Numbered from the stretch's first letter, positions 35,164 to 46,934 are shown. The stretch is 64,000 bases of DNA from Lepisosteus oculatus (GCF_040954835.1 NC_090698.1:49424284-49488283), one strand, 5' to 3'. A program made the numbers and translations. The notes: generated from the letters alone by a model not told the origin.

Positions 35164-36536
35164 AAGCGGTCAGGGAACGCACAACTAATTCTTCCAAGAG
35201 CTCATTTTCTATCAAAATGTTCTGTTAGCGTGAGATGATTGCTTTCACGTCTCAGTTGTGAGATGTTAAATTGATCCAGGTAGATCAATTATGAAGCTAA
35301 GACTTTACGTGGGATGAAAGCCTACTTATTGCTAGTGAGGTTCTCCAAGAAGTGGAGTTATGCACCCCTGCTTTAAAGCAAAGATTATTTGGTTCTTCAA
35401 CATATTATCAGTTACTGTCACACTGATTCGATCCAAAATGGACAATTTTTGCAAAGTGTAATTTCCAACACAATTCCCAATTTGCAGAAAGAGCTTTAGA
35501 TAATTGCAACTGTTCATATTTTCCAAGCATCACCAACAACAAAACATCCTCTGAGTTATAACACTTTGATAACTAAATGCATATGTTAGCATTTTGGAAT
35601 CAGCATGTGAAATAGACAGAAAAGGAGGTTACTCTTGGTTATTAATAATGTGGTATTGGACCATGAAAGCAAACTGTGAAATTATACAAAATTATCCATA
35701 ATACAAGTTTATGTAGGAGTTGCTTCAGACAAATCATTGCTAATCTTCGTTCTTTGGTGTACAACTTTGGGACTATAGCAATAAAAGAAAAGGCTTGTTG
35801 GTGAGCTATCATCTTAAATTTGATTGATTCAAGGTTTGGTTATGAGAATATCGAAAGCAAAGTGTGGTTTAAACATTAACTGCTAAAATTTGAGATGCTG
35901 ATTCTAAATGATACTTCTCAGATGGAGGCTCATTAAACTAATCAAAGGGAATGGTACATATAATTATCCCTTTTGCCTTTTTAACACTCAATATTGGTAC
36001 AAAGTACATGTACAAATGTCAAGGAAAAATGCAGGTAACTAAGAATTTGGAAGTAACTTTAAAATACAATCAGACATTAAAGAACCTTTGAAACCTTATT
36101 TGTGTATAACATTTGCAAGGCTAATCTGTGATACATGAAGTATACAGGGGCTTTTGATCTCTATTCACAGAACGACTTACTTACCTACCTAAACCAGTAA
36201 GCCCCTATTCTAACACCCGACAGACCCCTGGTGTGCATGCGTCTGACGCGCTATCAAATCATTTGCAGTTTTATCACGCGGGCTGCCCACTGTGCTAAAA
36301 GAGCGTATCGACAGAGTGGAGCCTCCAAGAGTCTCAGCACAGCAATGGACACCGATAACACAGGGGCTGCCCAGCTGTTCACTCTCCCAGGAAACCTGTG
36401 ACAGCAGTCAGCTAACGGGTCTCGTGGCTGCAGAGCACCCCAGCGAGCGGCCTTCTGTACACGAGCCACTCGGGGGACTCTGAAAGAGCACGCGTCTCTT
36501 GTCGTTTCCATAGCACGGGAATCTACTTAAATAAAC

Positions 36537-36551
36537 AGCAGGTGGCGCCAC
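36537..36551 (+). promoter_or_regulatory. CTCF-like motif 2
   Basis: CAGCAGGTGGCGCCA fits the CTCF core in the same orientation as the motif at 35150. It lies in the G+C-rich patch between gadd45 B and C. Confidence 0.45.
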
Positions 36552-37157
36552 GACTGCAGTTTCATACAGCTCTGAAGTTTGCAAATAGACGATAAGCTTG
36601 AAAAAAAGCATTTCATAAATTGACTAAAGAGAGGGGTTTAAATATCCAATGTTTTCATAAATTGGGAATAACAGTTTGTGCATAATACATTAACAATTCG
36701 TGCATTTCACAACATGTCATTAACGGACTACTATGCATGTATAATTAATTGAGTGCAGTTATTTTTCTTATTGAGGTGTGGATTTCAGGACTCATGAACA
36801 TGGTATTGGTTGTTTTTCTTATCAATTTGTTTTAGCTACTTTTAAATATTTCACTGTTGCCTACAGAGGGAAAATACAAATTGAGCCTTTGTCTTGAAAC
36901 TGCGCTCTTTCTCAAGCCAAAGTAAAAATAAAAAGAGTTGAACACGGTCAGAATAACATACCGTGGTGTGTTGAATTATTCAACTTTCGGAGCTCATCGA
37001 AATGCGCAAGTTTCAGACGCGACTGCAGACTCGTGTCTGCTGCAGAAGCTGGACGCACATCTGCTGCGGTACGTGACAGCGAGATCGGGGAGATAGCAGA
37101 AGACAGGTCAGAGATCAGCCCACCTCCCCCACCTTGTCGAAAATCCTATACAAGTGG

Positions 37158-37286
37158 CAGGTGGAGCCCAGCAGCAATTCTGAATGGCGTGAACTGCTGA
37201 GACCCCCAAACCGCCACACGCCGAAGTCTGGCCATTGTGTCGCCTTTACAAATGCAAAGGAGTGGCGTGTGCCGTGCTCAATCTGC
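37158..37286 (+). promoter_or_regulatory. Composite gadd45 spacer element, copy 5
   Basis: CAGGTG at 37158, CCACACGCCGAAGTCTGG from 37214 leading into CCATTGT (37232-37238), CTTTACAAATGCAAAG at 37244, GCGTGTGCC near 37265 and CAATCTGC at 37279. It ends about 500 bp before the inferred start of gadd45 C. It matches copy 4 closely in the core though the surrounding spacer does not align. Confidence 0.8.
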
Positions 37287-37692
37287 CATTACCCCCCCAC
37301 CCCCACAGACTCTCTCTCTCTGTTGATAGCCCAAGCAAGACAGAGACAGACGTGTGATCACAGCTACTTTAAAAATGCTGTTTCTTTTGACTGGCGGAAA
37401 AAATAAGCAAACTCCGCATGGATATCTTGTTTTACAGAAAACAAGATTATAACTGCCACCTGCAGATTACAAACTTGCTCTTCGTGATTAAAGTAATTTG
37501 TGGCAACGCACTTTCATTTGAAGTCTTTTAATCTTTTTTTTTTAATAAAAAAAAAGGCAGGCTCCAGTCTGCCCAGTAACCAAAATAACAAAAGGAGCAG
37601 ACTTCGGGCATTGTAATCCCGCCCCCACGTGGGGCCCAGACACGAGCCGCAATAATTACTATAAGACATTAACATACGTTTTATCTTCTCAG

Positions 37693-37760
37693 CCAATCAG
37701 CGAGCACTGCAGTTGTACCGCCAGCCCACCACCGAAGAACACGGCCGGCTGCTTATAAAA
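37693..37760 (+). promoter_or_regulatory. gadd45g (gene C) core promoter: CCAAT and TATA box
   Basis: AGCCAATCAG (CCAAT at 37693-37697), the same decamer as in gene B, and TATAAAA (37754-37760). Start expected near 37785. Confidence 0.8.
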
Positions 37761-37848
37761 GAGGAGCGCAGCTACATCTGATCACAGACTAAAGCTCTTC
37801 TTCTGTGGAGTGCTTCTACGGGTGACTAAAGTGGATAATAGGATAACT

Positions 37849-38813
37849 ATGACTCTTGAGGAAATTCACGGACAGGAGAACACAGTTGAAGCCGGTGACA
37901 GGTAAATATAAACGAAATGAATTCATTTAATTAAGTTGATGTTTTTAGTCCCTTGTATAAAATCAGGAATTGCTACATTGCATTAGTCGGAATATTACTG
38001 ACGATGCATTTTATCATCTTTGGTGTGCTTGCATGAGCAGAATGTGGCTTATTCTGTTAAACTAGAGGTCGTTTTTAAAGAGGCTTCCAGACTTGCTGCG
38101 TGCTCCCTGCGAACTTCAGTAAAAGGTTCTTACAAGTGATTATTTTTATTGATTTCCAGAATGATGTGTGCTGGCTCAGCCCTGGAAGAGCTCCTGGTTT
38201 CCGCTAAGAAACAAGAAAACCTGACAGTGGGAGTGTACGAGTCTGCAAAAGTAATGAATGTGTAAGTATTATCAATATAGTCTTAACTCCCGGTAATAGA
38301 CCAGTTATTCTATTGTTATGTTCCGCTGAGTCAAACAAATCCTAAATTGCGTTATAATTTTTATGTTTGCAGTGACCCAGACAGCGTGGCTTTCTGTGTT
38401 CTGGCAACCGATGAGGAGTACGAGTGCGACATCGCTCTGCAGATCCACTTCACCTTAATCCAGGCCTTCTGCTTCGACAACGACATCAACATCGTGAGGG
38501 TGAATGACATCCAGCGACTGGCTGAGATTGTCGGGAGCGATGAGTCAGGCGAACCCCAAGATGCGCACTGCATTCTCGTCACGGTACGTACAGTCTCCTC
38601 AGTGATGTCCGTCAGTCCGTCTTTGCTTTAAAAATCTATGCAGATTTAAAAAAAAAAACTTTTTCTAATTACCATCTCTTCGTTTTGCTCCTATTACAGA
38701 ACCCAAACTTGGATTCATGGAAGGACCCGGCTCTGGAGAAGCTGAGCTTGTTTTGCGAGGAGAGTCGTAACGTTTACGAGTGGGTGCCTGCAATTACGCT
38801 CCCTGAGCGATGA
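37849..38813 (+). CDS. gadd45g: GADD45 gamma (gene C), complete four-exon gene
   Basis: Exons 37849-37901, 38160-38261, 38373-38583 and 38700-38813 (53, 102, 211 and 114 nt) give 159 aa, the same length as human GADD45G. It starts [10 protein letters not shown] and ends ITLPER, and has the vertebrate four-exon layout. The final exon reads [20 protein letters not shown], very close to human GADD45G. GADD45G is a stress- and differentiation-induced partner of MTK1/MEKK4, CDK1 and PCNA, linked to exit from proliferation and neurogenesis. The acidic loop reads DEEYECD against DEGYEWD in A and B. It is the canonical member of the cluster and the best ortholog candidate. Confidence 0.97.
38373..38583 (+). 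repeat. Homogenised gadd45 exon 3, copy C
   Basis: Two differences from copy A and three from copy B: GAG for GGG, TGC for TGG, and GTC as in A. Downstream of the donor (gtacgtacagt) it no longer matches A or B. Confidence 0.93.
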
Positions 38814-39383
38814 ACTGGGACTTTTCAGAAATTGAAGATGCTTAACCTTTGGTGCATTAATAACCTGGAATACGAGGGGGACCCGACATATTCCTGAGAT
38901 CTGTGGATTATCCTGTTGAGGGCTCAGATGAAAGTCGCATGGGCGGGCGTACAGAAAATGTCCTTTGAGGTGACAAGGAATCAAGTGCAACGGGATCTGC
39001 AGGAGGACGGTTCGTACCAAGGTGCCCCCAACTTCACTGGCAGTGCGGGGCCTGGTATACCACAGAGGAGAGCGGAGGAGAGCTCTTGAATTTTTGAATG
39101 GTGTGGAGGCTTGACGAAGGATGCAAAGAGGAAGTGCATTGTGCAGAGTACCGGCAATGGACTGAAAGACTCGCATGAAAGACTGAACGTTTTTAGAGAA
39201 ACTGGAAGCTAGAACAAGTTTTAAAAAATGTGGAACGGACTGATTTAACCGAACAGGTATTTCAGAATCGGTATAATATAAAAAAAAAAAACTATTACGC
39301 AGATATTTTTGTACGCAGTTTCGTAATGGATCAAATTATTCAATGTATGGCTGTGAATTTTACAGGATGTTTGTGAACATCGC

Positions 39384-39389
39384 AATAAA
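39384..39389 (+). terminator. gadd45g polyadenylation signal
   Basis: AATAAA in cgcAATAAAAcg, 571 nt after the stop. Confidence 0.65.
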
Positions 39390-39419
39390 ACGATTAAATG
39401 TACTATTGCGTCGTGTGTT

Positions 39420-42400
39420 GTGAAATGATCTCTGCAGCCTTCAGAACGCATAAGGTGATTTTGAACAGCAGCAGTTTAGCAAACACATTGTAGACTCACT
39501 TTATCACGCAACAATGTGGGGCACGCAGCTGATGCTGGACGTTTGACACAAAGAAACACGCATGGAGTTTGGCTCAGGAGCGGTCTGAGCACAATAGTCA
39601 GCAGAGAAGCTAACGCTCTCTATTCAGGAAGAATTGACCTCTCACCGCCAATGCGCCAGCTGCTTACTTCAACAGCTTGCATAACTAATGAGATGCATGC
39701 AGAATGAGTTTCTCTTTTGTAGTAGGAGGCTTTTGTGCTAAGGGGAACCGTTGGGGGGGAAATTTGGCAAAAAAACATTTCCTTAAATCTTTCTTCCTCT
39801 AAGCAGGTTATAATTTACTACAATTTACTCATCACCTGCTGCTTAGAGAACACGAAAATGTGCAAGCACAAGTTTTGTATTGAGTGGCTCCCACTAATAG
39901 TGGAAAGTGGTAGTTATTCTGAAAGTATTGAAACCTTTAAGCTGATCAGCGCTGTCTGAAAAATTATTTTTGTTGAAAGTGCATTTTAAAAAATGGTTGA
40001 AAATGACTTAAAATGAGGTGTATTTTTTTTTTTAGTTCACAGAATTCAATGCTGCAAATTACATTGGCTTGAGAAAAGTCATGGTAGGGTGAACCCTATA
40101 AGAACCATTACAATGGAAGGCAAACCAAATTATTTTACAAGCCTAAAAAAGGATCAGTAATGTGACCTGGAAGCTTGGAAGTTTTTTTCTGTTGCTGTAG
40201 TGCATGCTGTACATCGAGGATAAATCATTGATAAAAGTGGTTGTATGTGCCAGAAGGCACTTGTTCTCTTACCACAGTAGTGAGGTTTTTAGCAAGCTTT
40301 TAAAAAGTGAAGGTCATGGTTTCTGTGTCAACACTTTACTCTGACTTCTTAATAATAGCGGTTAAACTGACTTGCACATTATTTGGATGTAATTCCACAG
40401 GTCTCACTTCACCTCTCTTGGCCACAAATGACAGTGACCTGCCATTACCCTTGTACATGGTTTCCAGGAATCTCAGTCCAAAAGGACATCCTTCCATCCT
40501 TAAGAGTATTCTTAAACATGGATCACACCATACACCAACTCTCAGTGACTAATTTCTTCTGAGAATCTCTCCATTCATTTACGGATTTCTGCTTTTTACA
40601 CCTCTCCCTCAGATTTCCAATTGTCTGGACATCCTTTCTCACCTGCTGTGCCCATTTTCACTTGCTCTGACCTTTTGTTCTCTTTTGCTTTGCATCCCTG
40701 CAATTCTCTTGTCCCCTTCAACCTGAAGAGGACTCAGCAGCCAAAACATTATTTCTTCTAATTAGTGTGGAATTATCCCATGCTTGTCCCTTTGTTTGAA
40801 TGCTCTCACAGTTCTCCACTTGAACATGTCTGTATGATTACTTTCATAACTTTGCCTGTTTGTTATCTACTTGAATAACCCCAACACACATTCAATTTCA
40901 CAGTCCCTGGGTCTGACATCAAATGCTAGGTTTGGGGTTCTCATATACAAAATTATATAGTAAAATGTGGGGAAAAGGTAGTGCTGAGATGTCACAAATA
41001 GTCATTAGTGTGTATTTTGTTATACCACTGAAGAGTGATACAAATTGAATTCAATTCAAAGCACCCCACAATAGACACAGTAGAAAAAATGTTCTGTATT
41101 TTAGTAATACAAATAGTTAATATAGAGTTAGTATATGTAGTAATGTTAAATCTAGGAAAAAGGCAAGGAAACTGAAAATGTTTATTACTCAGAACCAGAG
41201 GTGAATACACTTCACTGGAAACTAGGCCATACCAGTGGGGGTTTCCTGCAAGCAGCAAACTCTCATTATATCCACATCGAAAAAAAATTCTGTGCTGTTA
41301 ACATCCAGGATGAAGAGTTTCAGATGCAAATACTGAATCATCAGTTACAATATGAACATGTAATACACTGATTTTAAAAGTTTTATTGGTAAAGTAGAAT
41401 GTGCTTTTTGGAATATTTTGGAAAATAACTGTTTTTTGTAATTCTTGTTATATCTATGCAAAAATGTGCTTCCATATTGAAGCGCAAACAGTGCTTTTCG
41501 TCCTCAGGGATTAGGAACAAATCACTCGTGTTCAACTCAACAAAAAATAACATTGATATAGCATGGCTTTATCCATGACATAATGACCAGTTACAGAAAC
41601 AAATATGAGGACTGACTTTTTGTCGAAGAAAAAATATTCTTAATTTTAACCTAGATCCTATGAAACTGACCCAAGATTTCTTTAAAAAGAAATCTGTATG
41701 TGTCACATGAATAATTTCAATTTGTATTGTGGAATAGTGCTTTACATTTTCCATGCCTTTAGCAAAATAAAGGTGTATGACACTATTTGCATTAAAACTC
41801 ATTAAAAGTTACACACCTAAAGGAGAGTACGCACTGCACATTGAAGCAAGAGTGATTTCTGACGCAGGAAGCTAAATTTGCAGGAAATTGGTGTAAAACA
41901 GCTGTTGCTACTGACTTTGTGGTTTTTCTGAGGTGTTCTGTATCTAAGAAAGCATCTCTCAGTGTATCACTAAATTTCACAGCAGCTGTGCTCAGAGTCA
42001 GTACTCTGCAGTCTGGTACTGAAATGGTTTCCTTTTAACTACCTGCCCAAGACACAAACATGCTCAACCTGACTCTTTCAAAAAATCCCACTTGTGTTCA
42101 ACGACAGCAACCATCAGAAAACGTCTGCCTGCCCTTACTTAATTTTCGCTGCAACCTTGTGATGTTCAGCTTCCTTCCGACATCAGAAATCGGAGATCTG
42201 TCAAACCATTAGTCTTTGCTGATACGAATGAAGGGGATGAAAGAAAGGAATATGCGTGGGACTTTCCTTTCCATTGTACGGGCTGTGAGATATCAGAATA
42301 AAACCATAAAAACATACACAGCCTGAGGGGTGTGAATCAATAGCAACCTTTCCAGCAACGCTCATAAAAAAAGTTCAAATAATATGGGCTCGGAAAGTTG

Positions 42401-42540
42401 TAAGAGTAACTGAAAAGTCTATTACATGCTTACTAGTCTCTACAGACAAGTAATACGAACTTATTCTGTTTTGTGAACCGAAAGACTCTGGGAGAAGGGT
42501 ATTTGTTGAATAATACTGTACATTGTATAATTAAGGAAAC
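39420..42540. other. Gene-free spacer
   Basis: No gene found. 40380-40800 contains decayed repeat-like text (cttcaacctgaagaggactcagcagccaaaacattat), similar in wording to 12080-12160. Confidence 0.55.
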
Positions 42541-42544
42541 AATA

Positions 42545-42835
42545 TTGAGAGGAGTGGAGCTCTGTCCATATGTTCTCCCCTTGTTTGCATGGGTTTCCGC
42601 TGCATGCTCCAGTTTCCTCAAAACGTTCAAAGGCTTACTGGTAGGTAATTGGCTTCTGGGAAAATTGGCTGTAGATGTGAGAGAGCATGTGTGTCTGTGT
42701 TTGTGTCTGTGACTGCCCTGCAATGGACTGGCATCTTGTACAGGGTGTATTCAGATTTGCACCCATTGCTTGCCAGGACAGGCTGCGGATCTCTTGCAAC
42801 CCTATACTGGGTAGAGTAGTTAGAAAACCAATGAA
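42545..42835 (-). repeat. Dispersed repeat, inverted copy
   Basis: 'gcatgggtttccgctgcatgctccagtttcctc...ctgccctgcaatggactggcatc...gggtagagtagttagaaaacc'. It is the complement of the family at 12250-12575. Frames across it are shadows. Confidence 0.6.
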
Positions 42836-42839
42836 TAGA

Positions 42840-44620
42840 AAGAAGTACTAAAAATGTCAAAAAATGGTTGGCATAAGAAATCAGTGACAGTTACATCTAC
42901 AGTAAGATCACATTTTCTTTCTAGTATAAAGGGTCGTATTTCCTTAAAAGCAAATTAACACACTTTGATTCCCTTCCAAAAGTTTTGTAAACTGATTTAC
43001 TATGGTAAGTGAAAGAAAGGTTTGCAGTGGTCTCATGCTCATACCAACTTATGTCATGTTGTTTTATGACATTTTCACATTTTACCACAATTTCACTGTC
43101 ATTTACTGCAGCTTTACTGTGCTTTTAATTAAATCATGCTGAGTTTACCTTTTGTAAAGGTAGGACAACACTGATTCTATTAGGTAACTCACTCACTCTC
43201 ATTGCACCTCATTTTACTGTTGGAAAGGCTGTTGTGTTTCCTGTGATTTTGACCCAATGTCTCAAACAGCCTTCAGCTCTCACCAATATCCTTTTCTGAC
43301 ACCTTGTGAAACAAATCCCCTTTTGTGATCATTTCCTCTCTTTACATGTTCCAAACTATTATCTGTGACATAAAATTCATGCTGATATTGAATGCTGTTG
43401 TCTGGACTTCTACAGTAGATATCAATGCGATTGTGCACTGTATACTGCATATATCAAGTATGTCATCATAGAAATCCTATCTTTTTACCTATGTTCAGTC
43501 GCACAGACTAGTGCATTCCAGATATATTTCGGTTATATTTAACATAAAGAGATCTATTATGAAGCTCAAGGAATGTTGTCTCAAGTGCATATTTCATGAA
43601 TTACTGTATGTCACTTACAAAAACATATTTAGCCCAAGTCATCTCTCAATCAACCTGTATAATCAATACCTTGACTTTCTTAACCAGTAAGTCAGCTGAT
43701 TAAGTATGGTTGTTAGTGTTTGCATTTTACAGGGGAGTTTTTCCTAGCGCTTGGATAAAGCTTCTTTCATTGAAGGTTTACTGCAGGAAGAGATTGCTGA
43801 AAGGGTAGGGACAGCAAATAACACCACACCCTGCTAAAATAAGTGCCAATCTTATGTTACTGTATAAAATTATAATCCCTTTAAAAATAACATAGTGAGG
43901 ATTAAGGCATATTTAAATAATCCACTTTATGCAGTTTGGCAATTCATGGTTATACTCTGATCACTGACATTTATTCAATTTTTTCTTTTGAAGAAATTAG
44001 CCAAAATGCATTTTAAACTGATAATATAGTAAAAAGCAACAGAAACAGATTCTAAAAAAAAAACTTTAGTGACACTCAAATGATTCTTGCCTGCAGGTAG
44101 GGGGACTGTACTCAGTAATTGGTGTTGTCTGCTGCTAACTTTATTTTTTATTTTTGTTTAGTTTATTACACACTGTGCACTTTCAGAACTGAGTCCAGGT
44201 ATGTCAGCTTAACTGGAGTTTTTTCTCTTGGTCAGTCCCTCTCAGTACAAAATTAAGTACTGTATAATTAATTGTCTAACAGGCTGATAAATAGCCAATG
44301 GAAACACTATATAGTATGCAGACGTACTGCATGGGTTAATCAATTTGCAATTATCAGTCCAGCTAAAGTAAATACACTATATTCAAATGGGATGTAATGT
44401 ATTTAATCATGAATAAGTGGTCTAACAGGTGCATGTTCTTTTTCTGGAATATGTACCACATCTACATTATGTAACATGATTGAACAATTATAATGGATTC
44501 ATTTGCTTTGTGCTGTGATTCAGATAATGTGCATGACGAAATTTATCGGAAGGCCTGTTTACAATACCTGGAAATGACAAATTGATTCAGTTTTAGTGAG
44601 TGGATACAGACACAAACAAG
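42840..44620. other. Gene-free spacer
   Basis: Nothing recognised on either strand. Confidence 0.5.
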
Positions 44621-44855
44621 AGAATGAACATAAAAACGTAAGAGGAGGCCATTGGTCCCAGCTACGTTATTTAGATACTAGTGGTCTGAAGAGCTCATCA
44701 TTTCCTGATCAACCTGTCTAGGTACCTAATTTTAGAATTTCATAAGACTGTGTTAAAAAAATCAAATGCATTTTTTAATACACTTCCCAGTTCTTTTTAC
44801 TTTTGGTGAATTTGTCTCACTATTAACTCTGAAGAAACTCATTTGCTTAACTTTG
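44620..44855 (+). repeat. Interspersed repeat, 'ggaggccattggtccc' type
   Basis: 'aacataaaaacgtaagaggaggccattggtcccagctac' is the opening of an element I recall as abundant in non-teleost ray-finned fish. The remainder is diverged. Confidence 0.45.
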
Positions 44856-44859
44856 TTAT

Positions 44860-45125
44860 AAGGTAAGAGATTACCTTGTTAGCCATATACAATTTCTTGT
44901 ATTAGGAATTTGTCTTTTTGCATACCCCAACTTGCTCTCCATGAGACACACAGACAGGGAGAGAAGCTTGGGGTCAGAGGGCAGGGTCAGCCATTTGTAT
45001 GGCATCCCTGGAGTAGTTGGGCTTAAGGGCCTTGCTCAGGGGCCCAACAGAGTAGGATTCCTCTGCTAGCCATGGGACACGAAACGGGACAGATTCTTAG
45101 CCACAAAACCACCACACCGCCCCGA
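44860..45125 (-). repeat. tRNA-derived SINE, minus orientation, copy 1
   Basis: On minus the head near 45125 reads gtggttttgtggctaagaat, with the gcaaggccc body following. The tail near 44865 reads ...caagaaattgtatatggc. Aligns throughout with 46605-46908. Confidence 0.7.
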
Positions 45126-45284
45126 TGTCTTAATGTCTTTGAGGATTTGGGATACTTGAGTTGGATTCCTTTTTACTCTTTGGTTCTGTTTGAATGCTCA
45201 TGTTGACTACCTTTTACATTTGATGTTATAATTTAGTTTATAAAGAGCTCTAAATAATTTTCCTTTTCCTGGTCCTTGGTATTA

Positions 45285-45537
45285 ACACCAAAATCCATTC
45301 ATTCATCTTCATCTTCAAGTTGCTTCTTCCAATTCAGGGTTGCAGGGGTGCCAATACCTATCCAGGCAAGCAATGGGCACAAGGTAGGGTACCTGTGTAT
45401 TGTTTAGGGGGGGAACCCACACAAACATGGGGAGAACATACAAACTCCACACACAGATAGCACCCCAGATCCAGAATTTAACTCGGGGCCCCAGTGCTGC
45501 CAGACAGTAATGCTAACCACTGTTCCACTGTGCCAAC
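45285..45537 (+). repeat. Dispersed repeat, direct copy
   Basis: 'aatccattcattcatcttcat...attcagggttgcagggg...ggggagaacatacaaactccacac...ggggccccagtgctgcc...ctgttccactgtgcc'. It is the best preserved copy of this family in the window. Confidence 0.7.
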
Positions 45538-46604
45538 GTTACAACCAAAAATAAAAATGTGACATGTGAACTCTTTGCTGTGCACTGTGAGCAATTCAGG
45601 TAGGTGAAAGAACAATATGTCATATGTATTTCAAAGCAGTATCTGACTTTGACAACTTCTGTTGCACATTCATGTTTTTAACCCTATAACTACTGTATAA
45701 CATGACATACTGGTGCAAATCAATGCCAGAAATGTATATAATAAAGGGAAGAAAACCACTACACAAAGTCATGCAGCTTGTGTGTTCACCACAGCTACAC
45801 TCAGCATAAAAACAATGATTTATCTTCTAAGACAAATGTATGTAGCAGATAAATGAAAAGAAGTAAATGAGTGAAGTGAGGAAATTCCACAATCAACCAA
45901 TGTAGTGATTATGAATACCACTTACCACAATTAGAGAGGGAGAATTACTTGCTTTGCACAATTAACTGTGGGCTTGAGTCAACTGTATATCTTGACAAGC
46001 TCAAGATAAGAATGGGCAGATCAAAAATACATCAGCTTAATACTACTGTAAAAAGGTACAAGTAAGGGCTGAAAGTACATGTTAATTCCTGATTGAAATA
46101 AAGAAAGGAGAAACACAGCATTTCAGATACTGAGCCTTCTATAGGTGTGAGAGAGTAAGTGTAATGCTACACATGCTAGCAAGACTGATAGGATGTGTAA
46201 AATTAAATTTAGTTTCATACAGTACAAGTGGAGATTTTCATACAGGAAGCTTGCACATGAAGATGTGTTACATGCACTCCATTCTGCACCACGACAAAAA
46301 AATTAAGAAATGGAATACCATATTAAAAATAAATTCCATCACTAAAACAATTGTGGAGGATCTTTCTGCTCTACAGGACCATACCGATATATTCTTTGCT
46401 CTCATCTTTTTTGTGCATGGCAAACCTTCGTGTGATGCCATGACACCAAAGGAGGTTCTGCAGAGCAGAATGATTTGACAGAAAATCGAGCAACAATTTC
46501 AACAATCCCTTTGCGCAGAGCAGGTGATAGGGCCTGAGGTGCTTGAGGTTGCTGAGGTGGGATGGGAGAACCCAGTACACTCAATGAAGACAACACTCCT
46601 GTTT

Positions 46605-46908
46605 TATAAGATAAGATAAGATCACGTTATTGGCCATATACAATTTCTTGCATTGCGAATTTGTCTTTTCAAATACCCCAGGTTGCTCTCCATGAGACAC
46701 ACAGGCACACAGACAGGGAGAGAGAAGCTTGGGGTCAGAGTGCAGGGTCAGCCATTTATACAGTCATCCTGGAGCAGATGGGGTTAAGAGCCTTGCTCAG
46801 GGGCTCAACAGAGTAGGATTCCTCTGCTAGCCGCGGGATTCAAACCTGCAACCTTCCAGCCACTGGCGCAGATCCTTAGCCACAGAGCCACCGCTCCACC
46901 CTTTTCAT
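46605..46908 (-). repeat. tRNA-derived SINE, minus orientation, copy 2
   Basis: The minus-strand head near 46905 shows box A (gtggctctgtggctaaggatc) and box B (ggttgcaggtttgaatccc), then the common body. It ends in a GATAA-rich tail on the left (ataagataagataag). Same order as 44860-45125. Confidence 0.8.
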
Positions 46909-46934
46909 TGTTCTTTATAGTTAAGCGCTTTACG

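Larger units (their letters stand above)
33920..36980. other. Spacer between gadd45 B and C
   Basis: AT-rich. It contains an old SINE-tail fragment (34755-34900), two CTCF-like motifs and a short G+C-rich patch (36230-36560). No gene seen. Confidence 0.6.

Noticed and set aside
39480-39580. Possible element copy downstream of gadd45g
   Set aside because: acaatgtgg, ggcacgc and cagctg occur together, but order and spacing do not match the five copies.
46164-46478. 104-aa plus frame
   Set aside because: No domain, AT-driven composition, bordered by a SINE, and no exon-type splice sites in phase.
46840-46908. tRNA gene
   Set aside because: A and B boxes are visible on minus, but the sequence does not close a cloverleaf and runs into a SINE body.
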